Assembly: GCA_002841155.1 (NCBI GenBank)
Contig: PHEH01000009.1
Span: forward strand, 183,046 to 247,045
Direction of reading: 5' to 3'
Length of the DNA: 64,000 bases
Source of the DNA: Alphaproteobacteria bacterium HGW-Alphaproteobacteria-18
GTDB taxonomy: Bacteria; Pseudomonadota; Alphaproteobacteria; Caulobacterales; Hyphomonadaceae
How positions within the stretch are numbered: position 1 is the stretch's first letter; each line of letters starts with the position of its first letter. The notes under the pieces are model-generated. The model worked only from the letters and a program-made list of their open reading frames with translations. It made no database searches and was not told where the DNA came from. A program made the translations under genes and the position numbers. Below are positions 44,492 through 54,508 of the stretch, piece by piece.

Positions 44492-44832
44492 AAAGCTCTC
44501 TTGCCGGTCTGAAACAGATTTCACAAGGGGTGTGACTCGCGTGTGGAATTCGAAATCACACACAGGGATTCACAGGCGACTCACAATTGCAGGATTCTCA
44601 CCTCTGGAGAGTCACGCTGCGTTCTCCTCTGTGATTCCAACACGGACGTTTACACCCTATTAACCATTGACTCATTTCGAATTTGAAATGGCAAAGCGCC
44701 GCGGGCCAATCTGTGACTCGCCTGTGGATTTGACGGGATAAAGCGTTAACAGACGGGTTATCCTCGAATCCCTCGGGGTTATAATCATAAGCGCCCTGAC
44801 GGGCATTTGAGTGAGATTGGGAAGGGGCCAGC
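44492..44832. other. Putative chromosomal origin of replication (oriC)
   Basis: The 341-bp gap between ppsR (DUF299) and hemE holds no gene and is the position of oriC in Caulobacter-type genomes. It has a lower GC content, a candidate unwinding stretch around 44645-44690 (TTTACACCCTATTAACC and CATTTCGAATTTGAAATG), several DnaA-like boxes (TGTGGATTT at 44723, TTATCCTCG at 44759, GGATTCACA at 44566) and nine GANTC sites. A 19-base element TGTGACTCGC(G/C)TGTGGA(A/T) occurs at 44531 and 44712 and, inverted and diverged, at 44567-44585. parS sites and parAB lie about 7-9 kb away. Confidence 0.78.
44780..44785 (+). promoter_or_regulatory. Candidate -10 element of hemE
   Basis: TATAAT, a perfect -10, lies 48 bases upstream of the hemE start. 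No good -35 is at the right distance (GTTATC at 17 bases). In Caulobacter a hemE promoter also lies inside the origin. Confidence 0.35.
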
Positions 44833-45867
44833 GTGGCAACGTCCGTTAAGAAATTACTGGCTGTGCTGTCAGGCGAGGCTGTGAGGCCCCCTCCGGTATG
44901 GATGATGCGCCAGGCTGGCAGGCATCTGCCCGAATATCTGGAGACAAGAGCCCGTTCCAAGGACTTCCTGGATTTCTGCTACACGCCGTCCCTGGCCAGC
45001 GAGGCAACACTCCAGCCGATCCGCCGCTATGGTATGGACGGGGCGATCCTCTTTGCCGACATCCTCCTCATCCTGGATGCGATGGGTCTCAAAGTGGCTT
45101 TCGAGAAGGGGGAAGGCCCCTTGGTCGAGCAGATCTCCGGACCGCTGGATCTTGCCAGAGTCAGCCCTCAGAAAGCGGCAGACCGCCTCTCCCCTGTCTA
45201 TGAAACAGTATCGCGGGTGAAAGCGGCCCTGCCAGCGCAGACAACCCTGATCGGATTTGCCGGTTCACCCTGGACGGTGAGCCTCTATGCCATCGAGGGC
45301 CGGGGTAAGACCGACAAGTCCACCGCCTGGCGCTGGGCGCATGGCCGTCCGGACGATCTGGCCGCAGTGATGGACCTCGTCTCAGTGGCCTCGGCCGAAT
45401 ACCTTGCCCGCCAGGTTGAAGCCGGCGCCGAGGCGCTGATGCTGTTCGACAGCTGGGCCGAAGGTCTCCCGGATAACATCTTCCGCGAGGTTATCATCCA
45501 GCCCACCAGGAAGCTGGTCGCCCGCCTGCGAGAGCGTGGGATCACGGTTCCGATTATCGGTTTTCCCCGCGGCGCGGGCGTGATGCTTCCCGAATATGCG
45601 CGTGAAACCGGCGTCACCGCGGTCGGCCTCGATACGGCCGCCTCCCCGGCTTTCATCAATGCAGAGCTGGCAGAGGGCTTCCCGGTGCAGGGCCATCTCG
45701 ACCCTCTCCTTCTCATCGAAGGCGGCGGGCGACTTGACGCACGTGTCCGGGAATTGCTGGACGCTTACCGGGGGCGGCCCCATATCTTCAATCTCGGTCA
45801 TGGCGTTCGTCCCGAGACGCCCATCGCGCATGTCGAGCGCGTGCTGGAACTGATCAGAAACGAATAG
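44833..45867 (+). CDS. hemE: Uroporphyrinogen decarboxylase
   Basis: Decarboxylates the four acetates of uroporphyrinogen III in heme synthesis. The 344 residues have the signatures PPPVWMMRQAGRHLPEYLETR and the active-site Asp in ILFADILLILDAMGL, then GFAGSPWTVSLYAIEG. The GTG start at 44833 has a strong GGAAGGGG ribosome site. It leads an operon-like run hemE-hemH-hemJ, with 15 bases before hemH, transcribed away from oriC. Confidence 0.96.
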   Translation: MATSVKKLLAVLSGEAVRPPPVWMMRQAGRHLPEYLETRARSKDFLDFCYTPSLASEATLQPIRRYGMDGAILFADILLILDAMGLKVAFEKGEGPLVEQISGPLDLARVSPQKAADRLSPVYETVSRVKAALPAQTTLIGFAGSPWTVSLYAIEGRGKTDKSTAWRWAHGRPDDLAAVMDLVSVASAEYLARQVEAGAEALMLFDSWAEGLPDNIFREVIIQPTRKLVARLRERGITVPIIGFPRGAGVMLPEYARETGVTAVGLDTAASPAFINAELAEGFPVQGHLDPLLLIEGGGRLDARVRELLDAYRGRPHIFNLGHGVRPETPIAHVERVLELIRNE

Positions 45868-45882
45868 GAAGTGAGAGCCGAT

Positions 45883-46956
45883 ATGGGCCGCCGGATTGCT
45901 GTTGTTCTGTTCAACCTCGGAGGCCCTGATACGGGCGATGACGTTCAGCCCTTCCTGAAAAATCTATTCCGGGATCCGGCCATCATCCGGGCACCTTTGC
46001 CGGTCCGCTGGCTGGTTGCCCGGTTGATTTCTACCCTGCGCGCCCCTGCGGTGAAGCAAAACTATGCCATGATGGATGCGGGCGGCGGCTCTCCCCTCCT
46101 CCGGGAAACGAAGAAACAGTCGGACGCGCTTCAGGCAGAGCTCGCCAAACGCCTGCCCGGAGATGACGTGCGCTGCTTCATCGCCATGCGCTACTGGCAC
46201 CCGTTCACCGAAGAAGCTGCCGCAGAGGTGCAGGCATGGGGCGCTGATGAAGTTGTGCTCCTGCCGCTTTATCCGCAGTTTTCCACCACCACGACCGGCT
46301 CCTCCCTCACCGCCTGGAAGAAGGCTTACAAAGGCAAGAGCCGCACAATCTGCTGTTATCCCTTCGCAGAAAACTTTGTCGCCGCCCATGTTGATCAGAT
46401 CATGGCCGCCTGGGAACGGGCCGGCCGGCCGGAGACTGTAAACCTCCTCCTCTCTGCGCACGGCCTGCCTGAAAGCGTCGTCAAATCGGGTGATCCCTAT
46501 CAGTGGCAGTGCGAGGCGCTTGCCGAAATGATTGCGGGCCGCGTGCCGGCGGGCTGGGAGGTCAGCGTCTGTTACCAGTCACGTGTCGGACCGATGAAGT
46601 GGATCGGCCCGTCCACCGAAGAAGAGATCGCGCGGTTTTCAGACATGGGCCGCCATATCCTCATCGCGCCGATCGCCTTCGTTTCCGAGCATATCGAAAC
46701 CCTGGTCGAACTCGGCGAGGAGTATCGCCTGGTTGCGGAAAAGCATGGCGCGGCAAGCTATACCCGGGTCGAGGCGCTGGGCGTCCATCCGGGCTTCATC
46801 GGCGCGCTGGCGGGGGAAGTGGTTGAAGCGCTCTGCATGAAGGAAACCATCCGATCCTGCGCGGGCGGCCGGCTCTGCCCTTCTGGCTGGAGCGGATGCC
46901 CACAAGCAGAATTGAAACAGAAAGCCGGCATGCGTATTACCGAAGCTGCCGTCTGA
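45883..46956 (+). CDS. hemH: Ferrochelatase, [2Fe-2S] type
   Basis: Inserts Fe(II) into protoporphyrin IX. 357 residues: AVVLFNLGGPDTGDDVQPFLKNLFRDP at the start, AMRYWHPFTEE, LLSAHGLPESVVKSGDPYQWQ (active-site His), FVSEHIETLVELGEEY (Glu). The C-terminus carries CMKETIRSCAGGRLCPSGWSGC, a cysteine cluster like the [2Fe-2S] ferrochelatases of Caulobacter. The ATG at 45883 is chosen over a GTG at 45871 because GTGAGAG precedes it. Confidence 0.95.
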   Translation: MGRRIAVVLFNLGGPDTGDDVQPFLKNLFRDPAIIRAPLPVRWLVARLISTLRAPAVKQNYAMMDAGGGSPLLRETKKQSDALQAELAKRLPGDDVRCFIAMRYWHPFTEEAAAEVQAWGADEVVLLPLYPQFSTTTTGSSLTAWKKAYKGKSRTICCYPFAENFVAAHVDQIMAAWERAGRPETVNLLLSAHGLPESVVKSGDPYQWQCEALAEMIAGRVPAGWEVSVCYQSRVGPMKWIGPSTEEEIARFSDMGRHILIAPIAFVSEHIETLVELGEEYRLVAEKHGAASYTRVEALGVHPGFIGALAGEVVEALCMKETIRSCAGGRLCPSGWSGCPQAELKQKAGMRITEAAV

Positions 46957-46969
46957 GGGGAGCAGCCAA

Positions 46970-47413
46970 GTGGATCTCTATAACTGGCTGAAGGCCGGGC
47001 ATATGATTTTCGTGGTCGCCCTGATGGCGGGCCTGCTCGTCTACCCGCGCTACAAGATCCATCAACTCTCCAGTCAGCCGGGCGAGCCACTGTTCGAAAC
47101 GATGAAGAAATCCTCCAGCCAGTTGAGGATGATCATCCTCAATCCGAGCCTTATCCTGGTCTGGCTTTTCGGCCTCGCCATGGTCTATCTCGACTGGCAG
47201 CGCGGCGGGCAGCTCTATCTGGAAGGATGGTTTCACGCGAAACTTCTTCTCGTTCTCATCCTTTCCGGCCTGCATGGATATTTCATTGGCCTTGGCAAAA
47301 AGGTCGACCGGGTGACAGGGACCGTCCAGGCCAAAACCCTGCGGATGCTGAATGAGATTCCGTTTCTGCTGATGATCGGGGTTGTGATCCTCGTCATCGT
47401 GAAGCCTTTCTGA
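46970..47413 (+). CDS. hemJ: Protoporphyrinogen oxidase HemJ
   Basis: A 147-residue, four-span membrane protein that oxidises protoporphyrinogen IX, replacing HemY/HemG. Features: WLKAGHMIFVVALMAGLLVYPRYKIH with the heme His, ILNPSLILVWLFGLAMVY, GWFHAKLLLVLILSGLHGYFIG (second conserved His-x-Lys) and an end helix. The GTG at 46970 follows GAGGGGAGC. It completes the heme cluster between hemH and rho, a standard alphaproteobacterial order. Confidence 0.92.
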   Translation: MDLYNWLKAGHMIFVVALMAGLLVYPRYKIHQLSSQPGEPLFETMKKSSSQLRMIILNPSLILVWLFGLAMVYLDWQRGGQLYLEGWFHAKLLLVLILSGLHGYFIGLGKKVDRVTGTVQAKTLRMLNEIPFLLMIGVVILVIVKPF

Positions 47414-47434
47414 CAGGGCCTGCGCCACAATCGC

Positions 47435-47464
47435 TTGACGGGCGGGGCGTTTCTGACGGATAAC
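47435..47464 (+). promoter_or_regulatory. Candidate promoter of rho
   Basis: TTGACG (47435-47440) and GATAAC (47459-47464) are separated by 18 bases, a good housekeeping-sigma match, 92 bases upstream of the rho start. The leader between is C/T-rich, consistent with Rho autoregulation by rut sites; that part is inferred. Confidence 0.45.
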
Positions 47465-47555
47465 ACACGGGCTGGTCCGCCAAGTCCTTTGGCGCGCGTC
47501 TTATTTTCGCCCAGCCCCTCCCCTTTTGAACTTCTCCAGTCCGGATACTGCCCGA

Positions 47556-48845
<1,290 letters not shown>

Positions 48846-48857
48846 GGGAGCGGCCGG

Positions 48858-50183
48858 GTGGGCGCGCGCGACACAATCTGCGCTCTCGCTTCTGGCCCGC
48901 CGCCTTCGGCCATTGCCATCATCCGCGTTTCCGGTCCCGCCGTCGGCGAGATCGGCGCGGCATTTTTGGCCGCCGGCCTGCCCGAACCCAAACGCGCCAC
49001 GCTCACCTATATACATGACGCCGAAGGCGCGCAGATTGATCAGGGGCTCGCGCTCTATGCCAGGGGCCCTCACTCCTATACCGGCGAAGACACGCTTGAG
49101 CTCTACCTGCATGGCGGGCCGGCCGTCATCGGCCATGCCCTTCGCGCACTGACATCCCTGCCGGGTGTCCGCCTGGCTGAGCCCGGGGAATTTACCCGCC
49201 GCGCCTTCGAGGCCGGCAAGCTGGACCTCACCGAAGCTGAAGGTGTTGCCGACATCATCGAGGCAGAAACGGTTGCGCAGAAAGCGCAGGCCCTTCGCCA
49301 ACTGGGGGGTGGACTGACACAAATCTATGATGCCTGGCGGGAAGAGCTGACCGGCGCGCTCGCCCTCATAGAAGTCATGATCGACTTTCCCGATGAGGGC
49401 GATGTTCCTCTCGACACGCTCCGGCCGATCCTCTTGGAACTCGACAAGGTCATCGCCGAAATCGAAACCGCGCTCGGTGACAGGGGTGTCGGTGAACGCA
49501 TCCGGGACGGATTCCGCATCGCCATCATCGGCCCGCCCAATGCCGGCAAGTCGTCCATCCTCAATCGCCTCGCCCGGCGCGAAGCCGCCATCGTCACGGA
49601 CATTGCCGGCACGACGCGCGACGTGGTCGAGGTCCGTCTTATCCTCGGAGGCCAGGTCGTCTGGATTGCGGACACGGCGGGGCTGCGCGAAACCGAAGAT
49701 GTGGTTGAAGCCGAAGGCGTGCGCCGCGCGCGCCGGGCGGCGGCCGAAGCCGATCTGCGCATTCATGTCATCGACGGAGCAGCCCCCTCCCCTCCCCCGG
49801 GACCGGTTGAGACCCAGGACATCGTCGTCTTCAACAAGGCCGATCAGCGCCCGGCAATCCTTGCGCCCGATGGCGCGCTTCCTGTTTCGGCAACTTCCGG
49901 CGAAGGCATCGAGACGCTCGAATCCCGGATTGCCGCATTCGTATCCCAGCGAGCCTCATCGGTCGAAGCGCCGGTCATTACCCGCGCCCGGCACCGCGAA
50001 AAACTGCTTGCCGGTCTCGCCAGTCTGACGGCGGCGCGCGCGGCGCTCATCTCTGACATGGGCGCGGAACTCGCCGCCGAAGATGTCCGCATGGCCTTGC
50101 GCCAGCTATCCTCGGTGATCGGCCGGGTCGATGTGGAAGACGTTCTCGGTGCGGTCTTCTCCAAATTCTGCATCGGAAAATGA
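48858..50183 (+). CDS. mnmE: tRNA modification GTPase MnmE
   Basis: With MnmG installs the 5-carboxymethylaminomethyl group on U34. The 441 residues show the N-terminal tetrahydrofolate domain (TICALASGPPPSAIAIIRVSGP), a helical domain with the G domain inserted (G1 GPPNAGKSSILN near 225, IAGTTRD, DTAGLRETED, NKAD) and the functional C-terminal CIGK. The GTG at 48858 follows a GGGAG ribosome site and lies 12 bases after rho. Confidence 0.96.
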   Translation: MGARDTICALASGPPPSAIAIIRVSGPAVGEIGAAFLAAGLPEPKRATLTYIHDAEGAQIDQGLALYARGPHSYTGEDTLELYLHGGPAVIGHALRALTSLPGVRLAEPGEFTRRAFEAGKLDLTEAEGVADIIEAETVAQKAQALRQLGGGLTQIYDAWREELTGALALIEVMIDFPDEGDVPLDTLRPILLELDKVIAEIETALGDRGVGERIRDGFRIAIIGPPNAGKSSILNRLARREAAIVTDIAGTTRDVVEVRLILGGQVVWIADTAGLRETEDVVEAEGVRRARRAAAEADLRIHVIDGAAPSPPPGPVETQDIVVFNKADQRPAILAPDGALPVSATSGEGIETLESRIAAFVSQRASSVEAPVITRARHREKLLAGLASLTAARAALISDMGAELAAEDVRMALRQLSSVIGRVDVEDVLGAVFSKFCIGK

Positions 50184-50233
50184 CCCCTAGGGTTTGACGG
50201 CACGCGGCGTTATATACCCGCCTCAAGCAGTAT

Positions 50234-50248
50234 TTAAGGGTTGGTTAA
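50234..50248. promoter_or_regulatory. Perfect CtrA box over the mnmG start
   Basis: TTAA-GGGTTGG-TTAA (TTAA-N7-TTAA) ends on the first base of the mnmG ATG. A CtrA dimer here would block, or sit just downstream of, an mnmG-rsmG-parAB promoter. The match is exact; binding is not proven. Confidence 0.6.
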
Positions 50249-52113
50249 TGCCGGACTTCCCGGGTTTCGACGTGATTGTCATCGGCGGCGGGCATGCCGG
50301 ATGTGAAGCCGCGGCCGCGTCGGCCCGCTTTGGCGCGCGCACGGCGCTGGTCACACACAAGCTGTCGACGATTGGCGAGATGAGTTGCAACCCTGCCATC
50401 GGCGGGCTCGGCAAAGGCCACCTGGTGCGCGAGATCGATGCCCTCGATGGCCTGATGGGCCGTCTGGCGGACCAGTCTGGTATCCAGTTCCGGATGCTGA
50501 ACCGCTCCAAGGGTCCGGCCGTCTGGGGCCCCCGGTCCCAGATCGATCGGAAGCTTTACCGTGAAGCCATGCAGGCCGAACTGGCGGACTATCCAAATCT
50601 CACCATCATCGAAGACGGCGCCGAAGACCTGATCGTCGAGGACGGCATTCTTCGCGGCGTGATCGGTCTGACGGGCAAACGCTATTCAGCCGCGAAGGTG
50701 GTCATCACGACCGGCACTTTCCTCAAGGGCGAAATCCATATCGGGGCCAAACGCATCCCGGCGGGCCGAATTGGCGAAGCGCCCGCGCTCGGCCTGTCAG
50801 ACCGGCTCTATGCCATCGGCCTGCCGATGGGGCGCCTCAAGACTGGTACGCCTGCCCGCCTCGATGGGCGGACCATCCATTGGGACCGTCTGGAGATGCA
50901 GCCTGCCGATGAGGCGCCGATCCCGTTCTCTTTCCTCAACTCGGAAATCTCGGTGCCGCAGGTCCAGTGCGGCATCACCTGGACCACGCCGGAAACCCAT
51001 TCGATCATCCAGGCCCATATCGGCGAGTCGGCGGTCTATTCCGGCGCCATCTCCGGGCGCGGCCCGCGCTATTGCCCCTCGATCGAGGATAAGGTCCACC
51101 GTTTCGGAGACCGCGACCGCCATCAGGTCTTCCTCGAACCGGAAGGCCTCGACGACCATACCGTCTATCCAAACGGCATCTCGACCTCGCTTCCCGAAGA
51201 GATCCAGGAGAAGTTCATCCGGACGATCCCCGGTCTCGAAGACGCTGTCATTCTCCAACACGCCTATGCGATCGAATATGACTATGTCGATCCGCGTGCG
51301 CTGAGCTCCGCACTGGAAGTCAAACTCATGCCGGGTCTTTATCTGGCCGGACAGATCAACGGGACGACGGGATATGAAGAAGCTGGCGCCCAGGGGCTGA
51401 TGGCCGGCCTGAACGCCGCGCGCGCCGCCGCTGGCAAGGAGCCCATCATCTTTGACCGGGCCGAAGCCTATATCGGTGTCTTGATTGATGACCTCGTGAC
51501 CCGCGGCGTGACCGAGCCGTATCGGATGTTCACCTCGCGCGCCGAATACCGGCTCGTCCTGCGCGCCGACAATGCGGACCAGCGTCTCACACAGCGCGGG
51601 ATCGAAGCCGGAGTCGTCGGTGAAGCACGCGCCGCAATGTTTCACGTGAAACATCGGGCTTTGGAATCCGCCCGGAATCGTCTCAAAACCCTCAATCTCA
51701 GTCCGGCCGCTGCCGTCAAGAATGGATGGACGGTCAATCAGGATGGCCGTGTCCGCTCGGCCTGGGAGTATCTCTCTTACAAAGAGATCAGCTTCGATCA
51801 TCTCGCCCAGGTTTGGCCAGACCTCGCGGAGATTCCAAAAGAGATTGTCGCGCAGATCGAGATTGAAGCCCTCTACTCGGCTTATCTTGATCGCCAGGCC
51901 GATGATGTCGCCGCGCTGCGCCGGGACGAGGCGCTGACGATTCCGCCAGATCTGGATTATGACCTGATCGGCGGCCTTTCTAATGAGGTTCGCCAGAAAC
52001 TGAAATCGGTCAGACCCGGCACGCTCGGTCAGGCCGGGCGGATCGAAGGGGTAACGCCGGGCGCGCTGACGGCGCTACTCGGTCATGTCCGGCGTGTCCG
52101 GAAAGCTGGGTGA
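50248..52113 (+). CDS. mnmG: tRNA uridine modification enzyme MnmG (GidA)
   Basis: FAD partner of MnmE, 621 residues. [65 protein letters not shown] is the diagnostic N-terminus with the FAD loop and redox Cys. [31 protein letters not shown] and [21 protein letters not shown] follow. A parS site (51638-51653) is encoded as MFHVKH inside the C-terminal domain. The start overlaps a CtrA box. Confidence 0.97.
   Translation: MPDFPGFDVIVIGGGHAGCEAAAASARFGARTALVTHKLSTIGEMSCNPAIGGLGKGHLVREIDALDGLMGRLADQSGIQFRMLNRSKGPAVWGPRSQIDRKLYREAMQAELADYPNLTIIEDGAEDLIVEDGILRGVIGLTGKRYSAAKVVITTGTFLKGEIHIGAKRIPAGRIGEAPALGLSDRLYAIGLPMGRLKTGTPARLDGRTIHWDRLEMQPADEAPIPFSFLNSEISVPQVQCGITWTTPETHSIIQAHIGESAVYSGAISGRGPRYCPSIEDKVHRFGDRDRHQVFLEPEGLDDHTVYPNGISTSLPEEIQEKFIRTIPGLEDAVILQHAYAIEYDYVDPRALSSALEVKLMPGLYLAGQINGTTGYEEAGAQGLMAGLNAARAAAGKEPIIFDRAEAYIGVLIDDLVTRGVTEPYRMFTSRAEYRLVLRADNADQRLTQRGIEAGVVGEARAAMFHVKHRALESARNRLKTLNLSPAAAVKNGWTVNQDGRVRSAWEYLSYKEISFDHLAQVWPDLAEIPKEIVAQIEIEALYSAYLDRQADDVAALRRDEALTIPPDLDYDLIGGLSNEVRQKLKSVRPGTLGQAGRIEGVTPGALTALLGHVRRVRKAG
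51638..51653. promoter_or_regulatory. parS centromere site 1 (in mnmG)
   Basis: TGTTTCACGTGAAACA, the perfect palindromic parS consensus bound by ParB, lies within mnmG. It is about 1.1 kb upstream of parA and about 6.8 kb from the putative oriC. Confidence 0.95.
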
Positions 52114-52116
52114 GAT

Positions 52117-52740
52117 ATGAGTGAGCGAGACGACCGCGCGGCCTTTCTGGCCGCCAATGATGTTTCACGTGAAACATTGGCGCGAATCGACCGCGTGATC
52201 GCCACGCTCGATGTCTGGCGGCAGAAGAGCAATCTGATAGGCCCGAAAGAATGGCCGCAGATCTGGACCCGGCATGTCGGGGACTCCTGGCAGCTCCTGG
52301 ATCACCTCCCGGAAACGGCGCGCGTGGTCGATCTGGGGTCAGGCGCGGGCTTTCCCGGATTGATCATCGCTGCCGCCCGGCCATCGGGTCACGTGACCAT
52401 GATCGAAAGCGTCGGGAAAAAATGCGCGTTTCTCAACGCCGCGATTCAGGAAGCCGGTCTCAGCGCGTCAGTTTACCAGGGCCGGGTGGAAGCTGCCCCT
52501 CTGATAAAAGCAGAATTCGTCACGGCGCGCGCTTTTGCGCCGCTGCCCGAACTCCTTGATTATGCTGCACCTTGGCTCGGAAAAGGCGCGACCGGCATTT
52601 TTCCAAAGGGCGAACGCTGGAATGAGGAATTGACGGCGGCTAGGCAAAGATGGAATTTCGCTTATGAAGCGATTCCAAGTCGCAGTGGTGGGTCAGGCGT
52701 CATCTTGATTATCAGGGAGGTCGCACGTCGTAATGACTAG
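52117..52740 (+). CDS. rsmG: 16S rRNA (guanine-N7)-methyltransferase RsmG (GidB)
   Basis: Methylates G527 of 16S rRNA with SAM. The 207 residues have the SAM site VVDLGSGAGFPGLIIAAARPSGHVTMIESVGKKCAFLNAAIQEAG. Early in the gene the residues VSRET are encoded by a parS site. The ATG follows the mnmG stop by three bases; the stop overlaps parA by eight. The gene order mnmG-rsmG-parA-parB is highly conserved. Confidence 0.96.
   Translation: MSERDDRAAFLAANDVSRETLARIDRVIATLDVWRQKSNLIGPKEWPQIWTRHVGDSWQLLDHLPETARVVDLGSGAGFPGLIIAAARPSGHVTMIESVGKKCAFLNAAIQEAGLSASVYQGRVEAAPLIKAEFVTARAFAPLPELLDYAAPWLGKGATGIFPKGERWNEELTAARQRWNFAYEAIPSRSGGSGVILIIREVARRND
52161..52176. promoter_or_regulatory. parS centromere site 2 (in rsmG)
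   Basis: A second perfect TGTTTCACGTGAAACA, 523 bases from the first, in the 5' end of rsmG and 557 bases upstream of the parA start. Confidence 0.95.
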
Positions 52741-53539
52741 ACCCAGAATTTTTGCCGTGGTGAATCAAAAGGGCGGGGTCGGAAAGACCACGACCTCGAT
52801 CAATCTCGGAACAGCGCTCGCCGCCGTCGGCCGACGCGTCCTGATCGTCGATTTCGACGCCCAGGGGAACGCCTCGACCGGCCTTGGCATTTCACGTGCC
52901 GAACGTCTGATGACCTCTTATGATCTGGTCGTGGACCGTATCCCGCTGGAGGAGGCTGTGCTCTCCACCATCGTTCCGCGCCTGGATATTGTCCCGGGCG
53001 ATGAAAACCTGTCGGGCGTCGAAACCGAGCTTGCCGGGGATGCCCACCGGTCATACCGGCTGAAGGAAGCCCTCCATTCCTACATCGACCGGGTCGAGCA
53101 GGGCGGACTGGTTAAGTATGACTATGTCCTGATCGATTGCCCGCCCTCACTCTCGGCGCTCACCATGAATGCCATGACGGCGGCCGACGCGCTCCTCGTT
53201 CCGCTTCAGTGCGAGTTCCTGGCGCTTGAAGGGTTGACCCAGCTTCTGCGCACCGTGGAAGTGGTTCGCTCCGGCCTCAACCCGACGCTCGAAATCCAGG
53301 GCGTTGTGCTCACCATGTATGACCGGCGCAACAGCCTGTCAGACCAGGTGGCCAATGAGGTCCGCGCCTTCTTCGGCACCAAGGTCTATAACACGGTCAT
53401 CCCGCGCAATGTCCGCCTGTCGGAGGCCCCGTCCTTCGGCAAGCCCGCGCTCCTCTATGATTATCGCTGCCCGGGCAGTGAGGCATATATCCGTCTCGCC
53501 TCCGAAGTGCTGCAGCGTGAAAAGGCGAGAGCGGCATGA
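52733..53539 (+). CDS. parA: Chromosome-partitioning ATPase ParA
   Basis: Deviant Walker ATPase that moves ParB-parS complexes to the new pole. The 268 residues begin RIFAVVNQKGGVGKTTTSINLGTALAAVG with the signature KGGVGKT, then VLIVDFDAQGNASTGLG, DYVLIDCPPSLSALTMNAM and the DNA-binding Arg/Lys region near the end. The ATG has GGGAGG and overlaps rsmG; parB overlaps its stop as ATGA. Confidence 0.97.
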   Translation: MTRPRIFAVVNQKGGVGKTTTSINLGTALAAVGRRVLIVDFDAQGNASTGLGISRAERLMTSYDLVVDRIPLEEAVLSTIVPRLDIVPGDENLSGVETELAGDAHRSYRLKEALHSYIDRVEQGGLVKYDYVLIDCPPSLSALTMNAMTAADALLVPLQCEFLALEGLTQLLRTVEVVRSGLNPTLEIQGVVLTMYDRRNSLSDQVANEVRAFFGTKVYNTVIPRNVRLSEAPSFGKPALLYDYRCPGSEAYIRLASEVLQREKARAA

Positions 53540-54501
53540 GTGATCCGGCAGAGGACAATCGCGGACGTCCGAGCCGGCTCGGCCGGGGTCTTTCCGCGCT
53601 GATTGGCGAAGTTGAGGCGATGAATGTTCGCCCCGCCGCGCAACCTGTTGCTCAAGGCGAAGCAAGCAGCGCGCCCGGTTCCGTGCCGGGGGGCGGCACG
53701 AATGAGATCGCCATCGACCTGATCCGCCGTAACCCGGCCCAGCCGCGCCGCACCTTCACCGAAGAGAACCTGCGCGAACTGGCCGACTCGCTGAAAGCCA
53801 AAGGCGTGCTCCAGGCAATCCTCGTCCGGCCTGACCCCAAGGAGGCTGGTAAGTATCAGATCATCGCGGGCGAGCGCCGCTGGCGCGCTGCGCGCATGGC
53901 GGGCCTTTCTACCATTCCGGCCATCATCCGGAATGTCGATGAACTTGAGCTCCTCGAGATCGGCATCATCGAAAACGTCCAGCGCTCCGACCTCAATCCG
54001 ATTGAAGAGGCCGAAGCCTATGAGGCGCTGATGAAGCGCTTTGGCCGGACACAGGAAAGCCTAGCTTCCAGTGTCGGTAAAAGCCGGGCCCACATCACCA
54101 ATACACTGCGCCTGCTCCAGCTTCCTGAAAACGCCCGCATCCATGTGCGCGAAGGTCGGATTAGCGCCGGCCATGCCCGCGCCGCGCTCGGCGCGCCCGA
54201 CCCGGAGGCGCTGATCGAGCTTGCCGTGGGGAAGGGCCTCAGCGTCCGCGAAGTCGAGGCGCGTGCCCGAGAGGCGCGTGAAAGTCTGCCTATCGAAACC
54301 AAGTCGATGGACAGCCTCTTGCCCACACCCAAGGACATCAACACCGAAGCTCTTGAAGCTGATATCAGCCGCACTCTCGGTCTCGATGTCGATATCCGTC
54401 ATGGCAAGAATGGCGGCGAGATCCGGATCAAGTATCGCGACCTGGAACAGCTGGACGAGGTCTGCCGCCGCTTGACCGCCAAACGCCGCGCTCCGGAATA
54501 A
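53536..54501 (+). CDS. parB: Chromosome-partitioning protein ParB
   Basis: CTP-dependent clamp that loads at parS. 321 residues: N-terminal ParA-activating peptide (RPSRLGRGLSALIGE), CTP-binding parts LRELADSLKAKGVLQAILVRP and IIAGERRWRAARMAGLSTIPAI (GERRxRA), central helix-turn-helix (LASSVGKSRAHITNTLRLLQLPENAR), then a linker and C-terminal dimer domain (EIRIKYRDLEQLDEVCRRL). Cognate parS sites are 51638 and 52161. Confidence 0.97.
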   Translation: MSDPAEDNRGRPSRLGRGLSALIGEVEAMNVRPAAQPVAQGEASSAPGSVPGGGTNEIAIDLIRRNPAQPRRTFTEENLRELADSLKAKGVLQAILVRPDPKEAGKYQIIAGERRWRAARMAGLSTIPAIIRNVDELELLEIGIIENVQRSDLNPIEEAEAYEALMKRFGRTQESLASSVGKSRAHITNTLRLLQLPENARIHVREGRISAGHARAALGAPDPEALIELAVGKGLSVREVEARAREARESLPIETKSMDSLLPTPKDINTEALEADISRTLGLDVDIRHGKNGGEIRIKYRDLEQLDEVCRRLTAKRRAPE

Positions 54502-54508
54502 TAATCCG

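Noticed and set aside
44659-44673. TTAA-N7-CTCA and, at 44745, TTAA-N7-GTTA in oriC as CtrA sites
   Set aside because: One half site is missing in each; CtrA control of this origin is not supported by a full box.
52086-52099. TGTCC twice near the end of mnmG
   Set aside because: Spacing is 9 bases, explained by Val-Arg-x-Val-Arg codons; not the 10-bp repeat family.
52889-52904. Half parS TTTCACGTG in parA
   Set aside because: Only the left half matches (about 10 of 16).
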